DNA from: Zeus faber
Lineage: Eukaryota > Chordata > Actinopteri > Zeiformes > Zeidae
Reading direction: 5' to 3'
DNA length: 64,000 nt
NCBI GenBank assembly: GCA_960531495.1
Contig: OY482853.1
Coordinates: forward strand, 4,467,022-4,531,021
Each line of letters begins with the position of its first letter. Position 1 is the stretch's first letter. This document shows, piece after piece, positions 54,191-64,000 of the stretch. Made by a program: the position numbers and the translations under genes. A model generated the notes under the pieces. That model had not been told where the DNA came from, did not search any database, and saw only the letters and a list, made by a program, of their open reading frames with translations.

Positions 54191-55867
54191 TCTGTTTTAA
54201 TTCTCTCCAGAGTCATTTAATTCTATCAAAATGATTTATTCAGGAAGAATGCAAAGCGTAAATCATGTCAAACGCCTTCACCCTTTCATTTCGCTGCTCG
54301 GGGCTCTCTGCTCTTTTTATTCAAGATTCCAGTCTCAGTTCGGCCCGTGTACCCGGCTGCAGTTACCGAGTCGTGAGCGAACGACTCTTTGGGCGGAGTG
54401 ACTCCAGATTGCGAGTCTTGCATCACTTACATCTTCCAGTCAGTTTTATAGGTCATTTTCTCTAAAATTATTTATTTGGGAAGAATGCAAAGTGAAAATC
54501 CAATGCGAATGTCAATGGCTTCAACCTTTTTTAACATTTATTATATAATATTTTATTATATTATATTATATTATATTAAATCATATATAATTTATTCCTC
54601 AGTAATTATTTTCTGTTCGCCATTAGACAATCCCTTACGACTCACGGCTCTCGGCACTTTTTGTTCCAGATTCGAGTCTCAGTTCCGCCCGTCAATAGAC
54701 TCTTTGACGGAGTCCTCCAACACTAACCCTTCCAAGCAGTTTTATGGCTCTGTCTGGGTCTGGACCCCCCAGGCGCCAGGCCCGTGTTCCCAGGACCACA
54801 CCCTCAAAGAAACTATTCTACCTGAACACATTCTACCTCATTCTCTCTATGCACAATGAGGAGGAGGAGGAGGAGGAGGAGAAGACACGGGGATCCGACC
54901 CCAGTCCAATCCAAAATGGAGAATCCCTCCTAATTCCTGGGACCCTGCTCCTGCTCTGAACCAAACCCAACGGTTTGGTGTGCTGCAGAACAGGGAGATT
55001 TCTCTGATTAGTTGTTGGAACGACGTCGTCCATCAAGTGTTAGGTGGAGGATCGCGTCACCAGACCGTCCTGACGTCTCCTCGTGCACTGACAGCTCTCT
55101 GAACGACGAAAACCTCCAGAGCATCCGTCCATCAATCAATCACCCGGGTGGAAACCGCACACCCCTCCCTCCCTCCCTCCCTCCATTCTTCTTTTTTTCT
55201 CTCCTCCATTCTCTCATCTCGTCAAAATTCCCAGGGAAGTTGACGTGGCTGTGAGCTGTGATGGGCTCCGGCTCCGGCTTCCATTCAGAGCACGTCCCAA
55301 ATTATAAACGGCCTCAGCATCCCAGAACATGGCTCCTGTGTTGATGCCGTGGTTCCTTTTGGTTTTATGTTGTGTGCTGCTGCGCAGGCGTAGCAGGAAA
55401 CGTCCTCTCCCTTCATGCCAAACGCATTAAGGTGTCAGCGTTTATGGCGACGGTAAAAACCCGACGGCTTTGCAGCGAGCTACATTTGTTAAGCGCTCCA
55501 TCCACTTCCAACACAGTCATTTAAACGGTTCACTGGCTGCGGCACAGGGCCGTCTGTGCTTTGGTGTCTCTGGAAAAGCCAGTTTTCACCTTCAGCGACG
55601 TGGTTGTCAGAAACCACACACACACTCACACACGCACACACACACACACATTGGGAATGTTTGTGATTACTGTTGAGAATTCTGCTCGTTCTTATTATTG
55701 TCTAATTTTCTAAGGCTTGCATCGCAAAAACATTGGTACTGATAAAACAAATTAAACGTTCATGCCGTGTCATGTTGTGCTCTCAAACGTATTCCAGAAT
55801 GCAGAAAACTCCTCTTGAATAAACTCAATTTATTCTCTTGGATAAATGATAAAAAAAATAATAAATA

Positions 55868-55877
55868 ACAATAACAA

Positions 55878-55917
<40 letters not shown>
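55868..55917. repeat. (AAT)n microsatellite
   Basis: TAATAATAATA tract; degenerate AAT/TCA repeats continue to 56100. Confidence 0.9.
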
Positions 55918-55919
<2 letters not shown>

Positions 55920-57739
55920 TATGATACTGTCACATTTTTTTTTAATAATAACAATACTACTAATTATTATAATGATTCATAATACATACTAATACCATAA
56001 TAAATACTACAACTACTTTTACTACTACTAATAATAATAAATAATAATAATGACAATAATCATCATCATCATCATCATAATAACAGTAATGAATAATAAC
56101 AGAGCAGGACTGGTTTCTGTAGTTACACATGATTATCTTCGGCGAGAAAGCTAACAGCATGCCATTGTTCCGACGCCCCATTATTACGAAACCCCAATAG
56201 TCCTAAAAAAGTTCCAATGGACATGTCCCATTGGACACTGACGATTCCCTAACCATCCCTGATCTTGTACCTCAGACATGTGACCAAGTCCCTCTAATCC
56301 AAGTCTCAAGCGAGTCCCAAGTCCTGGTTCAATGGGCAAAGGCAAGTCAAGTCACAGCTCAAGTCAAGTCGAGTCAAGTCGAGTCCCAGGTCATTTTCTC
56401 CCCCAAGATACTGCAGTACTTCCAGTATCCAGTCTTTATGAAGAGAAAAGACACGCTATTAGAACCTGCCTAATAATCATATTATTGGCCAATCTATCTA
56501 ACCTGTTCTAAAAGTATGACGATGAATTAAACTTGTATTATAATTATTCAATATTCAGTGAAATAAATGTAATCAAACAAAAAACAATTAACTTTACAAA
56601 AGCTGATTTATTTATTTCTTAATTTCTTCTCAATCAAAAAATATTCCCTCCCCATCGCTCATAAACAGTGAAATACCAACAGCCGCACAGGCCATACATC
56701 GCCATACATCAGACTTGTTTACACTCCACCCCTGTCCGTCTGTCTTGATGAAATGGAATATTTGAATCCGAAAGTGTGAATCCGCCCTGATGATATGTGA
56801 TCGTCCTGCATGTGTGAAACCAGCGGGAGGGTAACGAGTGCTTCTTGTCGAGAAAAACCTCAGGCAGCGAGGAGCTTGACTGACAGTGTGCACTCGCATA
56901 GCGGCACACTTGTTATGTGAACATTGACAACGTTGAACATTTGAATACTTTATATTTCATATTAGGGATGTGTGATATGACGATATCGTAAAAAAAATGA
57001 AAAATACAATACGATTTCAAAATTGTGTCATCTATATATAATTTGAGAGCCCAACCGATGCCAGATCTTTGGGTCTGATGCCGATCCCGATTTTGGAGAG
57101 TCCTAGCCCACCAATTAGCCCACGATTGTTTTGACTGATATTTTGTCAAAAAGTGCAACATTTTTAAATCAATTTGAAAAACGTCTATTTTATTAAATAC
57201 AAATATTAAATAAAAATAAACATAGAAATAATTTTTTGATAGGTGATATTGAATACAATTTTTATTCCTTTTTTTTTCCAAGTTCCAGGGAACGAATCAT
57301 CAATTCCGAAGGGAATTACGACTGACTCTAAACTCTCCAAATGAGTGTAAACAAAACATGGATCGATTTCTAATGCCTATTTGGACTTCTGCGCTAACTT
57401 CGGTGAGTTACTTAAAAGTAGTGGTAAACAGACAAGTACATGATAAATAATCAATGCTATTTTGGTTATTTACTGACACTATAAAAATAGGGACACCTCA
57501 GCTGCATAACTGCCGATCCCGATGCGGTCAAAACAGTCAAATAATGACCAATATCGGTCAGGCTTTTATTTAGTTTCCATCACCATGTTTCAAATCAGCA
57601 TCAAAACTGCTTTATGACATTATGTGTTGTCATTTGGAGTCACCGTGATTTACATTATCTGTAATTGTCGTTTGTACCTCAATTGTACCTCAAACCACGG
57701 GTTTGAGGTACATTTGCTACCCATTTGCTACCCTTTTCC

Positions 57740-58080
57740 CCCACATCATTTGAAAGTGAAGAATCAGAGCTTCAAAACAAGGTGTCACTTGTGCGAATCA
57801 AGCAAATATTTTAAAAGCTATGACTTGTTAATGATGAGGGTGCGTAAAACTGAGATAATCACCCTCAAAGTTTTTCCCACACTTGGCTTCATTCAGCCAG
57901 CTCCTGGAATGCAAATGGATGGAGGACCAAGAAAGCCACATGGCTTATTGGCCCATGACCACTTGACACTCTGCTTAATGGAGACTTGACACCCTGCTGA
58001 ATGGGGCAATCCCTGCATTTACTTGTGTTTATAGAGAATGCTGAACAACATCATCGACACACAATGTCTTTGTTTTTTAA
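57740..58080 (+). repeat. dispersed repeat, MITE-free paralogue of 16.13-16.76 kb
   Basis: Matches both flanks of the 16302-16613 MITE in order, but not the MITE itself. It has its own short CTTGACACYCTGCT duplication at 57960-58000. Confidence 0.8.
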
Positions 58081-58348
58081 AAAGTACGGAAAACATAACA
58101 AAACACTGGTATCTGCACCCCTCGAGGGTGAATGAGTGAACGCAATGTACAGGTTATCAATGAATGCAAGTATGTATGGTCTGTCAATAATACTAGCCTC
58201 TGTACATCAACCTCAGTGTGTCATTAAATATATACTGTAAATGTATGCCAAATATCTTCAAAGTTCTTGGAGTTATTATGTTTGTTCATAATATTAGGTT
58301 GTTCATAATCTGCATCACCAATCTCAACAGACTTCCTCACGTCTGGGA

Positions 58349-58425
58349 GGTTGTTCTGGATTCCCCAATATAATATAACGGGGATTCCCAGTTATATTTT
58401 AACAGGAAATCCAGAACAAGCTCCA
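58349..58425. repeat. imperfect foldback, about 35-bp arms
   Basis: GTTGTTCTGGATTCCCC..AATATAATATAAC pairs with GTTATATTTTAACAGG..AATCCAGAACAAG with small bulges. Confidence 0.8.
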
Positions 58426-58560
58426 AGGTATGACTTAAAAAATATAAAGTCTGTTCCTGGGCGTGTTTGTTTTCCTGCTGGAATGAGAATATTTTATTTA
58501 CAAGTGAGGTTTAATTTGTTGTGGTGAAAAAGTAATCCAATAGGATGGTACATCAGCCAT

Positions 58561-58592
<32 letters not shown>
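58561..58592. repeat. (TA)n microsatellite
   Basis: About 14 TA units plus a short imperfect extension. Confidence 0.9.
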
Positions 58593-58597
<5 letters not shown>

Positions 58598-59747
58598 GTG
58601 TGCTTGATACATACCAGGCTTGGTAATTAAATACTTTCACTTAATACATATTTTGAATGAACCTCTATAGAAATCTACGCTCCACTTTATGCTTTGTGCT
58701 CGGAAAAATAGAGCCGAGGTGTAAAAAAAACGTGTGGGGTTTAGGAGCCTCGCGGCATGACGCTTTCACGCTGCTGACACTTCTGCTTGGCGTGACCTTC
58801 CATTTTGATTAAAATGGAAGCGTACCTGAAACGCTTTGGCGACACTGATGTGTCGCTTTGTGTGTGGCCCAAGGGTAACACGGGAGAGAAAGAAAAACAC
58901 CATCCCACGTTTACAATTTACAACTTTCTAAACACCAACTTGTTTTTTTATAAGGACATCTAGCACGACAGCCCCGTTCATGGATTACTACGACATTTGT
59001 CCCTCTGCTACCGAGCCGCGACAACATGCGGTGAGGGGGATCAAGACTAAACAAAGTACCTTTTTGTTTGCCCATCGTGTTTAAGTTCGAGGTTTCAGTG
59101 AATGAAACTGAACACATAAGAGTCACTGGAGTCATCGTGTCTCACGTCAAGTCACAAGTCTTTAACATCCACGTCCAAGTCGAGTTTAAAGTCGTTTGTT
59201 TTCTGTCAAGTCAAGTTTCAAGTCATCAAAACAGAGACTCGAATCCACGTCTCTGTTATAACTAAACTTAACCACCTCTTAACCAATATTTTTTTTGTAC
59301 TATTGGGGTTTCGGAACAGTGGGAAGTCCCCCCTGAGAGCAAATATTGATTGGACACACTTTTGCACTTTTTTCATGGTTTTATCTTATGTATTTATGCA
59401 TTTATTTAGTGTTGCATGAAAGCAGGTTGTGAACAAATGTCCCATATGTCACAGTTATTAATCACCTCAGCAGTGTTAATAAGTCACCTTGAGCGAGCGT
59501 AGCCGCATGGCCGACTTGGCTCGTTAGTCATGAACAGATTTCCAGTCAAACTAATTTTTTTTCCTAAATGTCCTTGTGCATCAAAAGGGGAGCGTTGATT
59601 GTGCTTAACTTATCGATAATTCTGTTAAATGTCATAACTGTGATCAAATCTGTGCTGTCGTGCCTGTGTGTTGCAGTACCTCTGACGGCCTGCAGGGGGG
59701 ACGCGTGGGTGACCAGATCCGCCAGGCCCCTCGGAGCCTTTACGATT

Positions 59748-59850
59748 TCAAGTTCAAGTTCAAGTTCAAGTTCAAGAGATCATTTGTCACATACATACAC
59801 ATACGGTCGTACATATATGCAGTGAAATGTCATGACACCCGGTGAATACG
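59748..59850 (-). mobile_element. extreme 3'-end LINE fragment with (TTCAAG)n
   Basis: TTCAAGTTCAAGTTCAAG precedes AGATCATTTGTCACATACA and ATATGCAGTGAAATGTCATG: the last 80 bp of the LINE with an expanded terminal hexamer repeat. Confidence 0.8.
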
Positions 59851-60140
59851 CACAAGCTCTATAAGCTCGAACTCTACATTTAAAGTATTTCAGCGCGTCC
59901 GGTAAATCGAGGACGCGCGTTGATCGCAGGTGGAAACACCGACCTCCGAGCGGAGAGGAAGCAGAATTATCTTAGTTTTATTTTACTGTCACCGAACGGC
60001 ATTCTGGGATAGGTTTAGAAGCACAATGTGACACGCCGTGAATATTTATTTAATATTCAGTGTTTTAAACCATTTATTGTTTTTAGGTTTATTGTTTATA
60101 TATTTTTACTGTTTATTGTTACTTTTTTGGTTTGTGACAC

Positions 60141-60143
<3 letters not shown>

Positions 60144-60197
<54 letters not shown>

Positions 60198-60206
60198 TAG
60201 ATAGAT
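60144..60206. repeat. (GACA)n microsatellite
   Basis: About 13 AGAC units then GATAGATA. Confidence 0.95.
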
Positions 60207-60686
60207 ACTGAGGATCGTGTTCAATTCAAACTTGCAGAGGGCCATGCTGAGGGTTGTGAATAAAATCAGGGGCCAGACATTTCTTACAATGATTACTTTT
60301 TTATTCAAGAAATATTATAAGTGGGCTAAGTAAGTATATTTAATAAAAGTGTATTTAATAAAAATATATTGCATGTGTGCACAGTTCAAGTATCATGGTT
60401 TTTCCTTGTTTGTGGGTAATTCTTACCAGAAAAACTGATTAATAAAGAAAAATAGTATTGTAAGTATAGTAAGTGCTGAACAATGCTTCGTATAAAATAA
60501 TTATTGCACAATTAAACAAACCACATTTGCATCACGGCCTACTTTTGTTTAAAACAAAATAACAAATAAGCTCTGTGTTACCAGCAACACTGATTAATAA
60601 AGCAAAACAGTTTAAGTACTGAACATTTTTTTTGTATAGAATGATAACTGCACAGTTAAAGGAGACAGATTTGCATCACAGTTCTT

Positions 60687-62258
60687 TCAAGATTCAAGAT
60701 TTTTATTTGTCACATACATATACATACTTCCATACATATATGCAGTGAAATGTAATGCAACGCACCCGGTGATAGCACACAATATGTCCTAGGAAAAAAT
60801 AAAAAAATAAAATAAAATAAAAAGTAGAAAATTCCTTTCTAATAGACCGACTAACTGACTCCTAAAACGTAATACAGTAAGTGGAATACTTATAGAATAA
60901 GATAAAAAATATATAGAATAAAATACAATAAAAATAAATTGAAATAAAATGGAATAGATAGAAGGAATATGCCTATGTATATACAGATATGTGCATTTAA
61001 AGTGGCATGTGAATCAAAGTGGCATGTGAATGTGAATAGTGTGAGGTAGTGTTTGGGATAATACAGCACAGTATACAACAGTACGGCGCAGCAATACGGC
61101 ATCACGAACAACCCTGAACAGTGATACAGTATGCGGTACAGTATGCTACATACAGTACAGTAGGTAGTGGAGCCTAGTGCATGGCTCAGTTAGGACCCCT
61201 GGTGAGGTCAGCGTTGACAGTTCTGATGGCTTGAGGGAAGAAACTCCGTCTCAGTCTCTCTGTTCTCGCTGTGTGACTGCGGAGGCGCTTGCCTGACCGC
61301 AGCAGCTGAAACAGTCCGTTGTTGGGGTGATGAGGATCCTTCATGATCCTACGAACTCTGCTACTACACCTCCTGGTGTATAACTCCTGCAAGGGGGGGA
61401 GGGTAGTTCCAGTGGTACGTTCAGCTGAACGCACCACCCTCTGCAGGGCCCGCCTGTCCTGGGCAGTACAGTTCCCAAACCAGGCAGTGATGTTGCCTGT
61501 CAGGATGCTCTCCACTGCTCCAGAGTAGAAGGACTTGAGGATCCTCACCGAGACCCGGAATTTCCTCAGCTGCCTGAGGTGGTAGAGACGCTGCCTCGCC
61601 TTTCTCACCAGAGTGTCTGTGTGAACAGTCCATGTTAAGTCCTCTGTGATGTGGACTCCCAGGTATCTGAAGCTGCTCACCCTATCAACAGAAGTCCCAT
61701 TAATCCACAAGGGCGCGTGCGTCCTCGATTGTGATCCACGCCTTAAGTCCACAATCAGCTCCTTGGTTTTGCTGACGTTCAGGTGGAGGCTGTTGTCCTG
61801 GCACCAGAGTGACAGGTCAGCCACCTCCTGGCGGTAGGCCTTCTCATCGCAGTCGGTGATCAGCGTCAGCAAACTTGATGATGGTGTTGGAGCTGGACCT
61901 GGCCACACAGACATGTGTGTACAGGGAGTACAGTAGGGGGCTGAGGACGCAGCCCTGGGGGGATCCTGTGTTCAGGGTGAGGGAGCTTGACATGTACTTC
62001 CCCACCTTGACCACCTGGGGGCGGCCTGTGAGGAAGTCCAGGATCCAGGTGCACAGCGGACCATTCAATCCATCTCCAACAACTTGACAGCCAGTCTGGT
62101 GGGAACGATGGTGTTGAAAGCTGAACTATAATCAATGAACAGCATTCTCACATAGGCCCCCCTCTGGCCATCCAGGTGCGTGAGCGTGGTGTGCAGTACC
62201 TGGGAGACCGCGTCATCCGTGGATCTGTTCTGCCGGTACGGGAACTGCAATGGGTCCA
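60687..62258 (-). mobile_element. 5'-truncated LINE, jockey/CR1 group, inactive
   Basis: A non-LTR retrotransposon copy read on the minus strand. Three consecutive frames carry reverse-transcriptase motifs: [13 protein letters not shown] (62065-62259), [20 protein letters not shown] then IKFADADH (61844-62068), and the thumb/C-terminal region [44 protein letters not shown] (61186-61914). The catalytic F-A-D-D box is broken: after FAD a deletion of about 20 bp removes the second Asp and shifts the frame. The 3' UTR (60687-61185) ends in TCTTGAATCTTGA. The 5' end is truncated within the reverse transcriptase. It shares its 3' end with four other pieces in the window. I recognise the group, not the exact family. 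Confidence 0.9.
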
Positions 62259-62259
62259 A
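61186..62259 (-). pseudogene. LINE reverse transcriptase fragment, frameshifted
   Basis: Part of the LINE above. The longest intact stretch is 61186-61914 (about 240 codons, ending in a stop after LTRGPN); two upstream pieces are in other frames. Loss of the catalytic aspartate pair and of everything N-terminal to the fingers makes it non-functional. Confidence 0.88.
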
Positions 62260-62342
62260 CTACTTTTGTCTTCAACAAAACAACAAATATGGTCATGGTT
62301 CTCAGCGGCTTTTGGAAACTTGAAAGGAAACAACAATAGGGC

Positions 62343-63211
62343 CTATGACGCCGAACCTAAGCACCAAGCCACTGCAACTTTATTAGAAATGATCTCGTCT
62401 GCGCTCGGCTTAATGTCCTTTGCTACGGCCCCTTCCAATACCGAGAGCAGATGCTGGTCTTTGAGGCGGGATCTGTGGGACATCTTGTTCAGTTTCATTC
62501 CGGAGAACATCTGTTCGAGCGAGTAGTTGCTTCCGAACATAGACGCGACGCGTGCAGCGTGAAGGCCGAGCTGCGGCATTGATTGGGGGAGTGGAGGTGC
62601 AAACTCAGCAGCCCCGACTGCAGATGCTCAGGTGCGGTGTCAGCATCGATTGAAAACGGATTTGCGAGCAGATCAAGGTTGAACTTCTGTGATTCAAAAC
62701 CGGCAAATCTGCTGAATTCGGCGTTGAGTTTGTTCAGTTTGCCGGCATACACTTTGGTCACGAAAATAGAAAAGTGAGACATGTTGCCTTGACACATCTG
62801 GCCCTTCCATGGACGCATTTTCAAATGAAACCTCACCGAAGAAATTCAGCTGCTTTCGACGCTGGAGTTTTACATTCAGGGCTTTGAGGTGCTCCGTTTC
62901 ATCGCGCATAAACGCTCGGCCCCTTCTCATTCCCAAGCTCAGGAACGACCTTTTGTTTGCTTTCCATGAAACAAGCGTTCTCAACGCGGGTATCATTCAA
63001 TCTTCGCAACACTGTTTGTTTAAACACTTTCCCCCCGAATGCAGCCTCCGTGTTGTCTTTAGGTCCCTGTTTTCACCACAATTAAAATCATTATAATAAT
63101 ATATGATATCCTGTATAGAGGCAAGCAGAAGAGAGCGTGCACCGAGACCCCACCGGAGAAGTGGCCGTCGTCATCAACACGCCCACTCGCTCCCTGTGAA
63201 TTGTGTGTTTC

Positions 63212-63288
<77 letters not shown>

Positions 63289-63645
63289 CTGAAGCGCCGG
63301 TGCTTCCTATAGACGTACCCGTGCCTCCCCGCAACCTTAATCGACAAATCAAAAAAAGGCCCGTCATAACATTCTCTTCAGTCACTCTCTTACCCCACTT
63401 CAGGCTTCTCAAAAGGTGGTCGCCCTAGGCTTGCATGCTCTTGCTGTTTCCTCCGCTATTATAAAGCTTGCCTTCCCAACTCTTTCACGCTGACTGTTGA
63501 TGCGAGTAAACATGTTTTGCCGTTGTTGAAGGTTGCGTTTTAATGCTTTGACTTTTTGCACACGCCATTCAATGTCCATGTATCCATAATGCTCATGTTT
63601 TGTTTCCCGATGCCGGCGGAGGTTGCGCTCTATGGAAACTACCAA
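62343..63645 (-). pseudogene. decayed hAT-type transposase (GTF2IRD2/ZBED-like domesticated family)
   Basis: Minus-strand fragments in family order. 63409-63645 carries NLRRHRETKHEHYGYMDIEW and LQQRQNMFTR, like the zinc-finger/N-terminal region. 62694-62996 carries MRDETEHLKALNVKLQ. 62495-62836 carries AEFSRFAGFESQKFNLDLLA and NPFSIDADTAPEHLQ. 62343-62579 carries MFGSNYSLEQMFSGMKLNK, the hAT C-terminal dimerisation motif (S..EQ.FS.MK..K...R..L). Frame changes, missing middle sequence and a (GT)n tract (63218-63286) show it is dead. Family recognition is from memory of GTF2IRD2/ZBED-type proteins. Confidence 0.75.
63213..63287. repeat. (GT)n microsatellite
   Basis: About 35 GT units inside the decayed transposase. 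Confidence 0.95.
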
Positions 63646-63875
63646 TAAACCCTTGACATATAAATATTCTGTTTCCCATCCTTCTCTAAATTGTCTTTTC
63701 TATTTCTGGCCACTGCTCTTGGAGCTACCTTCAGAAAGGCAGAAGCATTTATGTTGTTGGTCTTGTAGCCTAGGTGATCTCTAGGGACGTAACGGTTCAC
63801 GGATACGAGTCAGAAAATGGTTTAAACAGTAATGGTGCAACTACATCGATACGTGGACTCCTGGAGCCATCCAAA

Positions 63876-64000
63876 TGTACCATGAACCGGCGATGGACAC
63901 TCATCACCAGGTCCCCGGGCGCATCCATGAACGCTGCCCACTACTCCTGGCTGTGCCCCCGGAGGAAGGACAAGCCAGGATGGGTTAAACACAGAGGCCT
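63876..64000 (+). mobile_element. SINE body, cut by the window end
   Basis: AACCGGCGATGGACACTCAT, CCCCGGGCGCATCCATGAAC and GGAAGGACAAGCCAGGATGG match the 3' half of the SINEs at 20.2 and 54.0 kb. The head is absent upstream, so this copy is 5'-truncated. Confidence 0.85.

Larger units (their letters stand above)
53160..64000 (-). other. cntn5: cntn5 upstream intron, partial (at least 10.8 kb)
   Basis: No Ig-like exon is visible up to the window end. Contains an (AAG)n tract (53523-53585), GACTC-family pieces (53648-53760, 54355-54425, 54650-54720), a SINE (53789-54190), AAT repeats (55868-55917), a repeat paralogous to 16.1 kb, a foldback (58349-58425), the LINE (60687-62258), a hAT remnant (62343-63645) and a (GT)n tract. 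Confidence 0.8.

Noticed and set aside
61343..62526. Plus-strand frames opposite the LINE and hAT remnant
   Set aside because: Antisense shadows of minus-strand reverse transcriptase and transposase sequence.
53160..64000. Further cntn5 exons upstream (start of Ig3, Ig2)
   Set aside because: No minus-strand frame shows Ig cysteine/tryptophan motifs with AG/GT borders here; they must lie beyond the window.

Overview
The window comes from a ray-finned (teleost) fish nuclear genome. One vertebrate gene is split into short GT-AG exons inside a repeat-rich landscape: tRNA-headed SINEs, 5'-truncated jockey/CR1-group LINEs, MITEs, hAT remnants and very many micro- and minisatellites. There is no operon, ribosome binding site or other prokaryotic architecture.

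The only host protein-coding gene I can support is contactin-5 (cntn5). It lies on the minus strand and fills the whole window. Sixteen exons run from 53159 down to 1149. They encode, in order, the end of Ig3, Ig4 (2 exons), Ig5 (2), Ig6 (2), FNIII-1 (2), FNIII-2 (2), FNIII-3 (2), FNIII-4 (2) and a last exon with the hydrophobic GPI-attachment tail and the stop codon. That is about 770 residues. From memory of human CNTN5 (about 1100 residues) this is roughly the C-terminal 70%. The upstream exons (signal peptide, Ig1, Ig2, start of Ig3) lie beyond 64000. Every splice junction keeps phase except one: the first Ig5 exon carries one extra base in a G9 homopolymer (43927-43935), which is either an assembly indel or a real frameshift. 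A 3' UTR follows (about 1148 to 220) with a single canonical AATAAA (238-243, minus strand).

The rest is intron. The two largest complete introns (7848-21017 and 30919-43903, about 13 kb each) and the partial upstream intron (53160-64000) hold most of the mobile elements. These are a 5'-truncated LINE with a damaged reverse transcriptase (60687-62258), a second shorter LINE copy (24302-25075), three extreme 3'-end fragments of the same family, a decayed hAT-type transposase (62343-63645), tRNA-like SINEs (19.98-20.4, 36.9-37.2, 48.6-48.9, 53.8-54.2 and 63.9-64.0 kb) and two MITE-like elements with terminal inverted repeats (9.68 and 16.3 kb).

The most notable structure is the close packing of tandem repeats against cntn5 splice sites. 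A 53-bp minisatellite has copied the 5' splice site of the Ig3 exon eight extra times (52508-52990). The donor of the first FNIII-3 exon is the first GT of a (TG)n tract. The donors of the first Ig6 exon and the first FNIII-2 exon sit within about 12 nt of tetranucleotide arrays. I see no previously undescribed multi-gene system. The points worth follow-up are splice-site/tandem-repeat architecture, one frame-breaking homopolymer and nested mobile-element insertions.
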